In this document: one piece after another, positions 26,829 to 35,357 of the stretch
Position numbering within the stretch: position 1 is the stretch's first letter
How the letters are laid out: each line of letters begins with the position of its first letter
DNA from: Streptomyces griseoflavus
GTDB taxonomy: Bacteria; Actinomycetota; Actinomycetes; Streptomycetales; Streptomycetaceae
DNA: 64,000 nucleotides
Reading direction: 5' to 3'
Assembly: GCF_014649995.1 (NCBI RefSeq)
Contig: NZ_BMUC01000005.1
Span: forward strand, 59,940 to 123,939
Notes under the pieces: model-generated
Told to the model about the DNA's origin: nothing
What the model saw: the letters and a program-made list of their open reading frames with translations, nothing else
Database searches by the model: none
Program-made: the position numbers and the translations under genes

Positions 26829-26871
26829 TTCGCCGGCCTGTGCCAGTTAGCTCGTCGTCGGACGCGAGGTG

Positions 26872-27099
26872 TCAGCGCTCTTCGTCGGGAGTGCTCGCCG
26901 GAGCGGTCAGCCGCTCCGTCTCGTCCTGTATCTCAGCGGCGATCTTCTTGAGTTCCGGCTCGAACTTGCGGCCGTGGTGGGCGCAGAAGAGCAGTTCTCC
27001 GCCGCTCAGCAGGACGACGCGCAGGTATGCCTGGGCGCCGCAGCGGTCGCAGCGATCGGCGGCCGTCAGGGGGCTCGCGGGGGTCAGAACAGTAGTCAC
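26872..27099 (-). CDS. Small conserved zinc-finger-like protein (DUF7455-type)
   Basis: 75 aa. Resembles the small actinobacterial DUF7455 proteins: CDRCGAQAYLRVVL in the N-terminal half and LLFCAHHGRKF after it give two Cys pairs plus His able to bind one zinc, followed by a charged helix (KKIAAEIQDETERL). No enzymatic motif. The GTG at 27099 has GAAGAGG upstream. The gene is divergent from parE. It is a recurring neighbour of parE in Streptomyces as far as I recall; its function is unknown. Confidence 0.85.
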   Translation of the reverse strand: MTTVLTPASPLTAADRCDRCGAQAYLRVVLLSGGELLFCAHHGRKFEPELKKIAAEIQDETERLTAPASTPDEER

Positions 27100-27540
27100 G
27101 TCGCCTCTTCTCTAGCTCGACGAGCTGTCGTACCAGGGTCAACATCCAACCAGGCCCAAAACGTTCCCGCTCGTGGCTTTTCCTCGAAAATTCTTTTCCG
27201 AGGCGGTCGGCTGCTGCCGGTTGGCGGCGAATGTGCCGTAGTGCGTGTCTGTGTGTCGTACGGATTCGCGTTCGGATCGGTGGTCGGCCCTCCCGGCTGG
27301 CTTGCCGGTTGTTCATGAGGACGTGCCCGGAGCCTAAATGGTTCATGCCTCGAAGGGAACGTGATGTGTGCTTCACTCCATCGAGGGATCGAACAGGCAT
27401 ACGACCCTGGACTAGGGTGGGACCGGGACGAGGGTGGCGTTACAACGGCTCTACCAGGCATCGGTACCCTCTCACCGGTGACCCAGGCCGCGCCCTTACC
27501 CATGAGGGCCCCATCTGAAATTCAGCGAGGAGCGAACCGC
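27100..27540. other. Divergent control region between the DUF7455-type gene and parE
   Basis: 441 bp. A possible vegetative promoter for parE is TCGAAC (27389-27394), 18-nt spacer, TAGGGT (27413-27418), leaving a ~115-nt leader. GAGGAG at 27523-27528 is the parE ribosome site. I see no gene in it. Confidence 0.5.
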
Positions 27541-29664
27541 GTGACCGCCGAGACGTCCGTGCCGTCCACAGCGCTGCTGGCAGGAGCAGACCGGGACGGT
27601 TCCAACTACACCGCGCGGCACCTGCTCGTCCTCGAAGGGCTCGAGGCCGTGCGGAAGCGCCCCGGTATGTACATCGGATCCACCGACAGCCGTGGTCTGA
27701 TGCACTGCCTCTGGGAGATCATCGACAACTCCGTCGACGAGGCCCTCGGAAGCTACTGCGACCACATCGAGGTGATCCTCCACGACGACGGCTCGGTGGA
27801 GGTCCGGGACAACGGCCGGGGCATCCCGGTCGACGTCGAGCCCAAGACCGGCCTCTCCGGCGTCGAGGTCGTCATGACCAAGCTGCACGCCGGCGGCAAG
27901 TTCGGCGGCGGCTCCTACGCCGCCTCCGGCGGTCTGCACGGCGTCGGCGCCTCCGTCGTCAACGCCCTCTCCGCACGGCTGGACGTGGAGGTGGACCGCG
28001 GCGGGCACACCCACGCGATCAGCTTCCGGCGCGGTGTCCCCGGTGCCTTCGCCGCGGTCGGCCCGGACGCGAAGTTCGAGCCCGGCAGCGGACTGCGCAG
28101 GACGAAGAAGATCCCCAAGAGCCGCAGCGGCACCCGCGTGCGCTACTGGGCCGACCGCCAGATCTTCCTCAAGGACGCCAAGCTGGCCCTGGAGACGCTG
28201 CACCAGCGCGCCCGCCAGACCGCTTTCCTGGTGCCCGGCCTCACCATCGTGGTCCGGGACGAGTACGGACTCGGCGAGGGCGGCAGCAAGGGCGAGGAAT
28301 CCTTCCGCTTCGACGGCGGCATCAGCGAGTTCTGCGAGTTCCTCGCCGCCGACCGGCCCGTCTGCGACACGCTCCGCTTCACCGGGCAGGGCACCTTCAA
28401 GGAGACCGTCCCCGTCCTCGACGAGCGCGGCCAGATGACGCCCACCGAGGTCACGCGCGAGCTCGGCGTGGACGTCGCGATGCGCTGGGGAACCGGCTAC
28501 GACACCACGCTCCGCTCCTTCGTCAACATCATCGCCACCCCCAAGGGCGGCACCCACGTCGCGGGCTTCGAGCAGGCCGTCGCCCGGACGATGAACGAGG
28601 TGCTGCGCACGAAGAAGATGCTGCGGGTGGCCGAGGACGACATCGTCAAGGACGACGCCCTCGAAGGTCTCACCGCGGTGGTCACGGTCCGCCTCGCCGA
28701 GCCGCAGTTCGAGGGCCAGACCAAGGAGGTCCTCGGCACCTCGGCGGCCCGCCGCATCGTGAGCACCGTGATCTCCAGGGAACTCAAGGCGTTCCTGACC
28801 TCCACCAAGCGGGACGCCGCCCAGCAGGCCCGCGTCGTCATGGAGAAGGCCGTCGCCGCGGCCCGCACGAGGATCGCGGCCCGCCAGCACAAGGACGCGC
28901 AGCGCCGCAAGACGGCCCTGGAGTCCTCGTCGCTGCCCGCGAAGCTGGCCGACTGCCGCAGCGACGACGTGGACCGCAGCGAGCTGTTCATCGTCGAGGG
29001 CGACTCCGCCCTCGGCACCGCGAAGCTCGCCCGCAACTCGGAGTTCCAGGCGCTCCTGCCGATCCGCGGGAAGATCCTCAACGTCCAGAAGTCGTCCGTG
29101 ACGGACATGCTGAAGAACGCCGAGTGCGGTGCGATCATCCAGGTCATAGGAGCCGGCTCGGGCCGGACCTTCGACATCGACACCGCCCGCTACGGCAAGA
29201 TCATCATGATGACCGACGCCGATGTCGACGGCTCCCACATCCGCACGCTGCTCCTGACCCTCTTCCACCGCTACATGCGGCCCATGGTCGAGGCCGGCCG
29301 GGTCTTCGCCGCGGTGCCGCCGCTGCACCGCATCGAGCTGATCCAGCCCAAGAAGGGCCAGGACAAGTACGTCTACACGTACTCGGACCGGGAACTGCGC
29401 GACAAGCTCATGGAGTTCCAGAGCAGGAACATCCGCTACAAGGACTCGATCCAGCGCTACAAGGGCCTCGGCGAGATGGACGCCGACCAGCTGGCCGAGA
29501 CCACGATGGACCCGCGTCACCGCACCCTGCGCCGGATCAACCTCACCGACCTGGAAGCGGCCGAGCAGGTCTTCGACCTCCTCATGGGCAACGACGTGGC
29601 GCCGCGCAAGGAGTTCATCTCCAGCTCCGCGGCGACGCTGGACCGCTCCCGCATCGACGCCTAG
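27541..29664 (+). CDS. parE: DNA topoisomerase IV subunit B (ParE / GyrB-type)
   Basis: The ATPase subunit that works with ParC (encoded at 37465-39915) to decatenate chromosomes. The 707-aa product has the GHKL ATP site (EIIDNSVDEAL, DNGRGIPV, GGLHGVGASVVNALS), the transducer with the QTK lysine (QTKEVLGTSAARR) and the TOPRIM domain with EGDSALG and TDADVDGSHI. The GTG at 27541 is preceded by GAGGAG and is the start giving the usual length. The product was named from its ParE-like context: a second type II subunit B (gyrB) is normally near the origin in Streptomyces, and the separate parC in this window fits topo IV. Confidence 0.92.
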   Translation: MTAETSVPSTALLAGADRDGSNYTARHLLVLEGLEAVRKRPGMYIGSTDSRGLMHCLWEIIDNSVDEALGSYCDHIEVILHDDGSVEVRDNGRGIPVDVEPKTGLSGVEVVMTKLHAGGKFGGGSYAASGGLHGVGASVVNALSARLDVEVDRGGHTHAISFRRGVPGAFAAVGPDAKFEPGSGLRRTKKIPKSRSGTRVRYWADRQIFLKDAKLALETLHQRARQTAFLVPGLTIVVRDEYGLGEGGSKGEESFRFDGGISEFCEFLAADRPVCDTLRFTGQGTFKETVPVLDERGQMTPTEVTRELGVDVAMRWGTGYDTTLRSFVNIIATPKGGTHVAGFEQAVARTMNEVLRTKKMLRVAEDDIVKDDALEGLTAVVTVRLAEPQFEGQTKEVLGTSAARRIVSTVISRELKAFLTSTKRDAAQQARVVMEKAVAAARTRIAARQHKDAQRRKTALESSSLPAKLADCRSDDVDRSELFIVEGDSALGTAKLARNSEFQALLPIRGKILNVQKSSVTDMLKNAECGAIIQVIGAGSGRTFDIDTARYGKIIMMTDADVDGSHIRTLLLTLFHRYMRPMVEAGRVFAAVPPLHRIELIQPKKGQDKYVYTYSDRELRDKLMEFQSRNIRYKDSIQRYKGLGEMDADQLAETTMDPRHRTLRRINLTDLEAAEQVFDLLMGNDVAPRKEFISSSAATLDRSRIDA

Positions 29665-29761
29665 CGGTTTCACCGGGCGCGTGCGCGGTCCAGTCACCTG
29701 ATGGGGTGAAGCAGAACGGGAAGAAGAGTCAGGGATCTTCCCGTTCTGTCCATCCTTGGGC

Positions 29762-30220
29762 ATGCAGCCAAGCAATTCGGGGGACGTCGCCTACGACGAT
29801 CCCTGGTACGACGCCCTGGCCTCGGGGTGGGGCGAGTCGCCCGACGCGGGGGTCCCGCCGGCGCGAGGTGAGCGGGACACCACCGTGACGGCCGCCGACA
29901 TCTACCTCGAAGTACAGCGCAGCGCCGCCTTCCAGGAGGTGCGCCACAGGTACCGGCGGTTCGTGGTCCCGGCGGTCGTGGTCTTCTTCACCTGGTACGT
30001 GGCGTACGTCGTGACCGCCACGACCTCGCCGGGCCTGCTGGCACGGCCCGTCGCGGGCGCGGTGAACCTCGGGATGCTGGTGGGACTCGGCCAGTTCCTC
30101 ACCACCTTCCTGCTCACCTGGGCCTACGTGCGGCACGCACGGTTGCGCAGGGACCGCGCGGCGCTGGAACTGCGCTGGGACACGCAGGAACTGGCGCGGG
30201 GCCGGGGCGGCCCGTCATGA
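29762..30220 (+). CDS. DUF485 small membrane protein
   Basis: 152 aa. DUF485 proteins have two transmembrane helices and often accompany acetate/solute symporters. Here the helices are FVVPAVVVFFTWYVAYVV (~83-100) and LGMLVGLGQFLTTFLLTWAYV. The N-terminal ~55 residues are variable. The ATG at 29762 is uncertain; a TTG two codons upstream is also open. The stop overlaps the next ATG (ATGA, 4 nt), so it is translationally coupled to the symporter and probably modifies it. Confidence 0.87.
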   Translation: MQPSNSGDVAYDDPWYDALASGWGESPDAGVPPARGERDTTVTAADIYLEVQRSAAFQEVRHRYRRFVVPAVVVFFTWYVAYVVTATTSPGLLARPVAGAVNLGMLVGLGQFLTTFLLTWAYVRHARLRRDRAALELRWDTQELARGRGGPS

Positions 30221-31809
30221 CGGCCGATCACCGGACCATGGCGCTGCTGCTGTTCGGACTGTTCGTCGCGGTCACCCTGGCCATCACGACTTGGGTGAGC
30301 CGCCACCGGCAGGGCTCGGCCGAGGAGTTCTACGCGGGCGGCCGGCTGTTCTCCCCCATGGAGAACGGTTTCGCCCTCGCGGGGGACTACATGTCGGCGG
30401 CCTCCTTCCTCGGCATCTCCGGACTCATCTGCCTCGTCGGCTACGACGGGATGCTCTACTCGGTGGGCTTCCTCGTGGCCTGGCTGGTGGTTCTGTTCCT
30501 GGTCGCCGAACTGGTGCGCAACTGCGGCCGGTTCACCCTCGCCGACGTGGTCGCCGCCCGCATGCGCGAGCGGCCGGTGCGGATCGCGGCGGGAACGTCC
30601 TCGGTCACCGTGTCGGTGCTGTACCTGGTCGCGCAGATGGTGGGCGCGGGCAGCCTGGTCGCGCTGCTGCTCGGCGGCACCGGCGAGGCGGCGCAGGCGT
30701 GGACGGTCGTCGGCGTCGGTGTCCTCATGGTGATCTACGTGTCGCTGGGCGGCATGCGGGCCACCACCTGGATCCAGATCGTCAAGGCGGTCCTGCTGCT
30801 CGGCGGCACCGTCGCGCTGACCGTCCTGGTCCTGCTGCGGTTCCACGGCGACCTCAACCTCCTGCTGCAGACGGCGGCCGAACGCAGCGGCCACGGGGAC
30901 GCGTTCCTGGCGCCCGGGCTCGCCTACGGCGCGGACTGGACGGCACGGTTCGACTTCATCAGCCTGGGCCTCGCCCTGGTGCTCGGCACGGCGGGGCTGC
31001 CGCACATCCTGTCCCGCTTCTACACGGTGCCCACCGCGCGGGCGGCACGGCGTTCGGTGGTCTGGTCGATCGGACTCATCGGCGGCTTCTACCTGATGAC
31101 CATCGTGCTCGGCTTCGGCGCCGCGGCCCTCATCGGACCGGACGCCGTCCGCGCCTCCCACGCGTCCGGGAACACGGCGGTGCCCCTGCTCGCGCTCGAC
31201 CTGGGCGGTGGCGCCGGCACCACGGGCGGCACGGTCCTGTTCGCGGTCGTCGCCGCGATCGCCTTCGCCACGATCCTCGCGGTGGTCGCCGGCATCACGC
31301 TCGCCTCGTCCGCGTCCGTCGCGCACGACCTGTACGCCTCCCTGCGGCGCCGGCGCGGAAAGCCGCGCAGCGAGGTGGCCGTGGCCCGCGTCGCCGCGGT
31401 CGGCATCGGCCTGCTCGCGATCGCCCTCGGACTCCTGGCCCGCGACCTGAACGTGGCGTTCCTCGTGGGCCTCGCCTTCGCCGTGGCCGCCTCGGCCAAC
31501 CTGCCGGTGCTGCTGTACTCGCTGTTCTGGCGCGGCTTCACCACGCGCGGCGCGGTGTGGTCCGTCTACGGAGGTCTGGTCCCGGCCGTGGTGCTGGTGC
31601 TGCTGTCGCCCGTGGTGTCCGGCAGCCCCGAATCCCTGTTCCCGGGCGTCGACTTCCAGCTCTTCCCGCTGCAGAACCCGGGGCTGGTCTCCATCCCGCT
31701 GGGCTTCCTCGCGGGCTGGCTCGGCACGGTCACCTCGGCCGAGATTCCCGACGAGGCCCGGCACGCCGAGACCGAGGTGCGTTCCCTCACCGGTGCGGGG
31801 GCGGTGTAG
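30217..31809 (+). CDS. Sodium/solute symporter, ActP/acetate-type (SSS family)
   Basis: 530 aa with ~13 transmembrane segments. N-terminal FYAGGRLFSPMENGFALAGDYMSAASFLGISG carries the SSS signature near the sodium site, and GLICLVGYDGMLYSVGFL is typical of cation/acetate symporters. The other conserved regions are RFTLADVVAARMRERPVRIAAG and GTAGLPHILSRFYTV. It lies directly behind DUF485 in an ATGA overlap. Substrate is probably a short-chain monocarboxylate, although acetate specificity cannot be proven by eye. The C-terminal end converges with the histidine kinase locus. Confidence 0.87.
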   Translation: MTADHRTMALLLFGLFVAVTLAITTWVSRHRQGSAEEFYAGGRLFSPMENGFALAGDYMSAASFLGISGLICLVGYDGMLYSVGFLVAWLVVLFLVAELVRNCGRFTLADVVAARMRERPVRIAAGTSSVTVSVLYLVAQMVGAGSLVALLLGGTGEAAQAWTVVGVGVLMVIYVSLGGMRATTWIQIVKAVLLLGGTVALTVLVLLRFHGDLNLLLQTAAERSGHGDAFLAPGLAYGADWTARFDFISLGLALVLGTAGLPHILSRFYTVPTARAARRSVVWSIGLIGGFYLMTIVLGFGAAALIGPDAVRASHASGNTAVPLLALDLGGGAGTTGGTVLFAVVAAIAFATILAVVAGITLASSASVAHDLYASLRRRRGKPRSEVAVARVAAVGIGLLAIALGLLARDLNVAFLVGLAFAVAASANLPVLLYSLFWRGFTTRGAVWSVYGGLVPAVVLVLLSPVVSGSPESLFPGVDFQLFPLQNPGLVSIPLGFLAGWLGTVTSAEIPDEARHAETEVRSLTGAGAV

Positions 31810-31938
31810 GCGGCGGCGGAGACGAAGGGGGCCGGCATCCGCAGGGAAGGTGAGCACGGTTCCTCGCCCCCCACGGGCCGTGCCCCTGGGCGCGGGTCGC
31901 CCCCCACGTACCGGTGTTCCGGGCGGCCCGCGGTCCCC

Positions 31939-31988
31939 GTACTTCGCGGCCGGTGCGGCCCGTGTACTTCGCGGGCGGTGCGGCCCGT
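31939..31988. repeat. Two tandem 25-bp copies beside the truncated response regulator
   Basis: 31939-31963 and 31964-31988 are identical except for one C/G change at unit position 12. They lie immediately next to the point where response-regulator homology stops (31990). Confidence 0.9.
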
Positions 31989-31989
31989 C

Positions 31990-32055
31990 CCGTGCGCCCC
32001 GCACGTCGTCGTCCAGCACCAGGACGTCGCCCACCGTCAGGACCCCGACCGTCAC
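31990..32055 (-). pseudogene. N-terminal remnant of a CitB/DcuR-type response regulator
   Basis: On the minus strand the kinase stop overlaps a GTG in a GTGA junction at 32055-32052, the normal way a kinase is followed by its regulator. The downstream frame then reads 22 residues including VLVLDDDVRGAR, like the VLVVDDD phosphoacceptor-pocket start of a receiver domain. After that the frame becomes Pro/Arg/Gly-rich with no receiver or DNA-binding motif. Only ~180 bp lie before the symporter gene end, too little for the ~220-residue regulator. I infer loss of most of the gene by deletion. Confidence 0.6.
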
Positions 32056-33716
32056 GCCCGCTCCTCGGTCGCCTCGCGAGCCCCCGTGGGCGCGGGTTCC
32101 GCGCCCGGCCCGGTCAGGGCCTCGGGCAGGACGACGGTGAACTCGGCGCCCCCGCCGCTCGCCTCGCCCACACGCGCGCTGCCGCCCTGCCGTTCGGCGA
32201 GCGTACGCACCAGGGACAGCCCGATGCCCCGTTCGCGGTGGGCGGGCGGTTCCTTCGTGGACCAGCCCTCCGTGAAGATCAGCTCCCGTCGCTCCGGCGG
32301 GACGCCGGGCCCGGTGTCGCGCACCACGAGCACCGCCGTGCGCCCCTCGGCGCGCAGTTCGACCTCGACGCGCGCCTGCGGTGTCCCGGCGACGGCGTCC
32401 AGGGCGTTGTCCACCAGGTTGCCGACGACGGTGGCGAGGCCGCGGGGGTCGACCAGCCGGTCCGGCAGCCGCGTCCCGTCCGAGATCCGCAGGGCCACCT
32501 GGCGCTCGGCCGCCACGGTGGCCTTGCCGACCAGCAGCGCCGCGAGGAGCGGGTCGCGGATCTTCTCGGTGACCTGCTCCGAGGTGACCCGGTGATCGCC
32601 GACGACCTCGCCGACGAACTCCACCGCGTCGTCGTACATCTCCAGCTCCAGCAGTCCCAGCAGGGTGTGCATGCGGTTGGCGTGCTCGTGGTCCTGGGCG
32701 CGCAGCGCGTCGATCAGGCCGCGCGTGGAGTCCAGCTCCCGGCCGAGCCGTTCCAGCTCCGTGCGGTCGCGCAGCGTGACCACGGCACCGCCGTCGTCGG
32801 TCGGCATCCGGTTGGCGACCAGCACCCGCCGGCCGCGGACGGCGAGCAGATCGGTGCCGGTCACCCGCCCGGCCAGCACATCGGCGGTGCGTCCCGCGCC
32901 GAGCGCCTCGCCGGGGGAGCGGCCGACGGCCTCCTCGCCGACCCCCAGCAGCCGCTGCGCCTCGTCGTTGAGCAGGCGGACGCGGCCGTCGGCGTCCAGG
33001 GCGACGACACCCTCCCGGATGCCGTGCAGCATGGCCTCGCGCTCCGCGAGCAGCGCCGCGATGTCCGAGAAGGCCAGGTCACGGGTCTGACGCTGCACAC
33101 GGCGGGAGACGATCCAGGCAGCGAGCGCGCCCACGGCCAGGGCGCCGCCCGCGTGGGCGAACAGCCCCGGGACGGCGTGGACCAGCCGGGCCCGCACGCT
33201 GTCGTAGGCGATACCGACGGACACCGCGCCGACGATCTCGCCGTCGTCGTCACGCAGCGGCACCTTGCCCCGCGCGGAGCGACCGAGGGTGCCGTCGTCG
33301 ATCTCCATGACGTCGCGGCCGGCCAGCGCCTCACCGGGGTCGGTCGACACCAGGCCGCCGATCCGTTCCGGATCAGTGTGCGACCAGCGCACGCCCCGCA
33401 CGTCCAGCACCACGACGTACTCGGCGCCGGTCGCCCGCCGGATGCGTTCCGCCTCCCGCTGCACCGGTCCGTCCGGCGACGGCTCGGTGCTCCGGACGCC
33501 GTCCGCGATCTGCGGCTGCTGGGCGGTGGTCTGCGCGATGGCGAGCGCCCGGCGCATCGCCTGGTCGTCCAGCTGCTCGCCGAGCGGCGCCAGGAACAGC
33601 CCGGTGGCGAGCACCGCGACGCCCGCGGCGATCGCCAGCTGCATCAGCAGGACCTGCGAGAACGCCCGCCGCGGCAGACCGAGGCGCAGACGGCGTGCGG
33701 GGGGAGCGGAACGCAT
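32052..33716 (-). CDS. Sensor histidine kinase, CitA/DcuS-like, apparently orphaned
   Basis: 554 aa. Residues ~20-45 are the first transmembrane helix (LLMQLAIAAGVAVLATGLFL), then a PAS-like extracellular sensor (~45-180, GAEYVVVLDVRGVRWSHTDPERIG, as in citrate/dicarboxylate sensors), a second helix near ~180-200, a cytoplasmic PAS (LHGIREGVVALDADGRVRLLND) and the HisKA-type helix with the phospho-His in DHEHANRMHTLLGLLEL. The ATPase boxes are NLVDNALDAV (N), DTGPGVPP (G1) and ERGIGLSLVRTLAERQGG (G2). Its partner regulator is missing (see pseudogene). The intact kinase may now phosphorylate another regulator or be evolving away. Confidence 0.9.
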   Translation of the reverse strand: MRSAPPARRLRLGLPRRAFSQVLLMQLAIAAGVAVLATGLFLAPLGEQLDDQAMRRALAIAQTTAQQPQIADGVRSTEPSPDGPVQREAERIRRATGAEYVVVLDVRGVRWSHTDPERIGGLVSTDPGEALAGRDVMEIDDGTLGRSARGKVPLRDDDGEIVGAVSVGIAYDSVRARLVHAVPGLFAHAGGALAVGALAAWIVSRRVQRQTRDLAFSDIAALLAEREAMLHGIREGVVALDADGRVRLLNDEAQRLLGVGEEAVGRSPGEALGAGRTADVLAGRVTGTDLLAVRGRRVLVANRMPTDDGGAVVTLRDRTELERLGRELDSTRGLIDALRAQDHEHANRMHTLLGLLELEMYDDAVEFVGEVVGDHRVTSEQVTEKIRDPLLAALLVGKATVAAERQVALRISDGTRLPDRLVDPRGLATVVGNLVDNALDAVAGTPQARVEVELRAEGRTAVLVVRDTGPGVPPERRELIFTEGWSTKEPPAHRERGIGLSLVRTLAERQGGSARVGEASGGGAEFTVVLPEALTGPGAEPAPTGAREATEERA

Positions 33717-33782
33717 GCCCCTGACGGTACGTGGGTGGCGGCGGGGTGCCGCCGGGGCGGGGGCGGGTACTTTCCCCGGGCC

Positions 33783-33892
33783 CCTCGGATCCCTCGACCC
33801 CCCGGACCTCTCGGATCTCTCGGACCCCTCGACCCCCCGGACCTCTCGGACCTCTCGGACCTCTCGCCCCCCCGGACCTCGCGGACCCTTCC
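33783..33892. repeat. GC-rich minisatellite upstream of the kinase gene
   Basis: About 110 bp of 9-bp-type units (GGACCTCTC variants) inside a 35-bp higher-order repeat: copies from 33791 and 33826 agree at nearly every base. It lies between the kinase start and the 3' end of the sucrase/ferredoxin-like gene and is not coding on either strand as far as I can judge. Confidence 0.85.
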
Positions 33893-33920
33893 GGGGCCTT
33901 GTGAGACCTCCCGGGGGCCG

Positions 33921-34862
33921 TCAGCGCGCCGGCGACGACACGGTCACCTCGCGGACGTCCACGACGTCCATCCGCGCGGGCGAGCCGAGCGCGGACCCGC
34001 AGCTCTCCGGTCGCGGCGGCAGGGACGCGCCCTGGGCGACCTCGACCCGCCAGCGGCGCCCGTCCGCGTGGGCGACGGTCACCGTCCAGCGGGGTGCGGC
34101 GCCCTCCGTCGTCACGACGTCCAGGGCCGCGGCGCCGTACTCGCCCACCGTGCGCCGGACGGCCAGCTCGGCCGCCTGACCGGGCCGCTCCCACGCGGAC
34201 CGGCCCCGGCACCCCTCCACGACGATCCGGCCCTCCTGGGCGCCGTGCAGCACCTCCTTGACGGCGTGTGCCTCGGCCCGGCCGTACGCGTAGCCGTACG
34301 GCAGTACGAGCACCGTGGGGGCGAAGCGGTGACCTCCCAGGTGGGTGACCTCCCAGACACCCTCGACCCCGGAGGCGGCCAGCTCGGCCGCGAGCGGCCG
34401 TCCGAGCAGGGCGCAGCAGCGGTCACGCTTGCCGTTGGTGCACACCAGGGCGAGCGGGTCGCCCTCGTGGACCGCTCCGCCGAGCACCGCGTCGAAGGTC
34501 CCGGGCTCGCCCCGGCCCAGCGCGGCGAAGTCGAGGCCGAGCAGCCGGCCGGGGTCGGTGAGCGTGGTGGTGTGCAGCCACACGTTTCCCGGCACGGTGT
34601 GGGCCACGTACACCCGGCGCAGGGCGGGAACCCCGCTGTCCGCGTGACGTCCGGCCCGGCGTACGAGCGCGATCCGCACCCCGGTGCCCTTCGCGGCGGC
34701 CTCCAGGGCCCTGCCCAGCGCGGGGTCGAGATGGCTCGACGTGAGCGCCTTGGCACCCCAGGGTCCGGGCTGCTCCAGTAGCAGCCAGGTCCTCGCGGTC
34801 GCCGCGGTTCCCGCGACCGGCTCGTCGAGCTCGCGGGCGACGGTTGAGCACGTGCTACTCAC
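33921..34862 (-). CDS. Sucrase/ferredoxin-like protein (possible siderophore-iron reductase type)
   Basis: 313 aa. Members of the sucrase/ferredoxin-like family bind a [2Fe-2S] cluster with a thioredoxin-like C-terminal domain. The N-terminus VSSTCSTVARELDEPVAGTAATARTWLLLEQPGPWG and the later CTNGKRDRCCALLGRPLA (Cys pair) and THLGGHRFAPTVLVLPYGYAYGR are the family's hallmarks. The start GTG at 34862 touches an iron box (34863-34881), so expression is probably repressed by DmdR1 when iron is plentiful. This suggests a reductive or iron-recovery role. A -10-like TAGGCT is inside the box, 7 nt upstream of the GTG, so the mRNA may be leaderless. Confidence 0.88.
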   Translation of the reverse strand: MSSTCSTVARELDEPVAGTAATARTWLLLEQPGPWGAKALTSSHLDPALGRALEAAAKGTGVRIALVRRAGRHADSGVPALRRVYVAHTVPGNVWLHTTTLTDPGRLLGLDFAALGRGEPGTFDAVLGGAVHEGDPLALVCTNGKRDRCCALLGRPLAAELAASGVEGVWEVTHLGGHRFAPTVLVLPYGYAYGRAEAHAVKEVLHGAQEGRIVVEGCRGRSAWERPGQAAELAVRRTVGEYGAAALDVVTTEGAAPRWTVTVAHADGRRWRVEVAQGASLPPRPESCGSALGSPARMDVVDVREVTVSSPAR

Positions 34863-34881
34863 AGAGGTGAGCCTAACCTGA
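34863..34881 (-). promoter_or_regulatory. Iron box (DmdR1/IdeR operator) overlapping the start of the sucrase/ferredoxin-like gene
   Basis: Minus strand reads TCAGGTTAGGCTCACCTCT, 16 of 19 positions identical to the S. coelicolor iron box TTAGGTTAGGCTCACCTAA. It directly precedes the GTG and contains a -10-like TAGGCT. Confidence 0.8.
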
Positions 34882-35011
34882 CTTGCGCGGGCGTGCTCGG
34901 TCGTTCCGCCCGTGTTCCGGCCACATCGGGGGCCAGCGGCTTCGGCCGTGGTGCGGAGGCCGACCGCTGCACCCCCGGGTCGGTGCGGTACCCGGGTGCC
35001 GCCTGGCCGCG

Positions 35012-35040
35012 GAGCCCGGCGCGGCACCGGCGCCGGGCTC
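35012..35040. terminator. 11-bp perfect hairpin downstream of the microprotein operon
   Basis: Arms 35012-35022 and 35030-35040, 7-nt loop, 14 bp past the stop of the 40-aa gene on the minus strand. Confidence 0.7.
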
Positions 35041-35053
35041 CTCCCCGGGGTGC

Positions 35054-35176
35054 TCACTCGGGCGGATCGTGCGATTCCCTCTTGGACGTGCGCCAGTTGA
35101 TCAGCACCGCGGCTACCGCCGCCATACCGGCGAGAGCCGTACCGATGGCCCCCACGACATCGGCTATGTCAGCCAT
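35054..35176 (-). CDS. 40-aa single-helix membrane microprotein
   Basis: ORF starts ATG at 35176, overlapping the 3' end of the 62-aa gene by 8 nt (ATGGCTGA contains both start and stop), and ends TGA at 35054. The product begins MADIADVVGAIGTALAG, continues MAAVAAVLINW and ends with the polar tail RTSKRESHDPPE. Residues ~5-27 form one strongly hydrophobic helix, so a membrane peptide is likely. There is no recognised family. The coupling to the upstream ORF and the terminator just after it support expression. A role as a membrane sensor, toxin-like peptide or partner of the DUF6082 protein is only inference. Confidence 0.65.
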   Translation of the reverse strand: MADIADVVGAIGTALAGMAAVAAVLINWRTSKRESHDPPE

Positions 35177-35357
35177 GGGGAATGTCTCCCTTCGCGCGGA
35201 GCAGCGTGTCGCGGCTGATCACCACGATCCGCTCGTGGTCGGCGCGCGCGGCGTCGGCCGGTAGTTTCGCGTCGAGTGCCGCCGTGGCGTCCGTGCCGAT
35301 GACGGCGAAGTTGCCGTCGGACAGTTCGAAGATGTCGGGACAGGTGTCGCCGGTCAT
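35169..35357 (-). CDS. 62-aa conserved small protein of unknown function
   Basis: Starts ATG at 35357 after AAGGAGCGCGGGAGC. The product reads CPDIFELSDGNFAVIGTDATAAL near its start and HERIVVISRDTLLRA near its end; I recall similar small Streptomyces proteins with the ELxDGNFAVIGTD motif, but no function. Acidic, soluble, with two beta-rich segments. It overlaps the 40-aa membrane microprotein gene downstream and lies 181 bp after the DUF6082 gene on the same strand, so the three may form one unit. Confidence 0.75.
   Translation of the reverse strand: MTGDTCPDIFELSDGNFAVIGTDATAALDAKLPADAARADHERIVVISRDTLLRAKGDIPHG

Noticed and set aside
33783-33892. A CRISPR array
   Set aside because: Repeats are contiguous 9/35-bp GC-rich units without unique spacers, and no cas genes are in the window.
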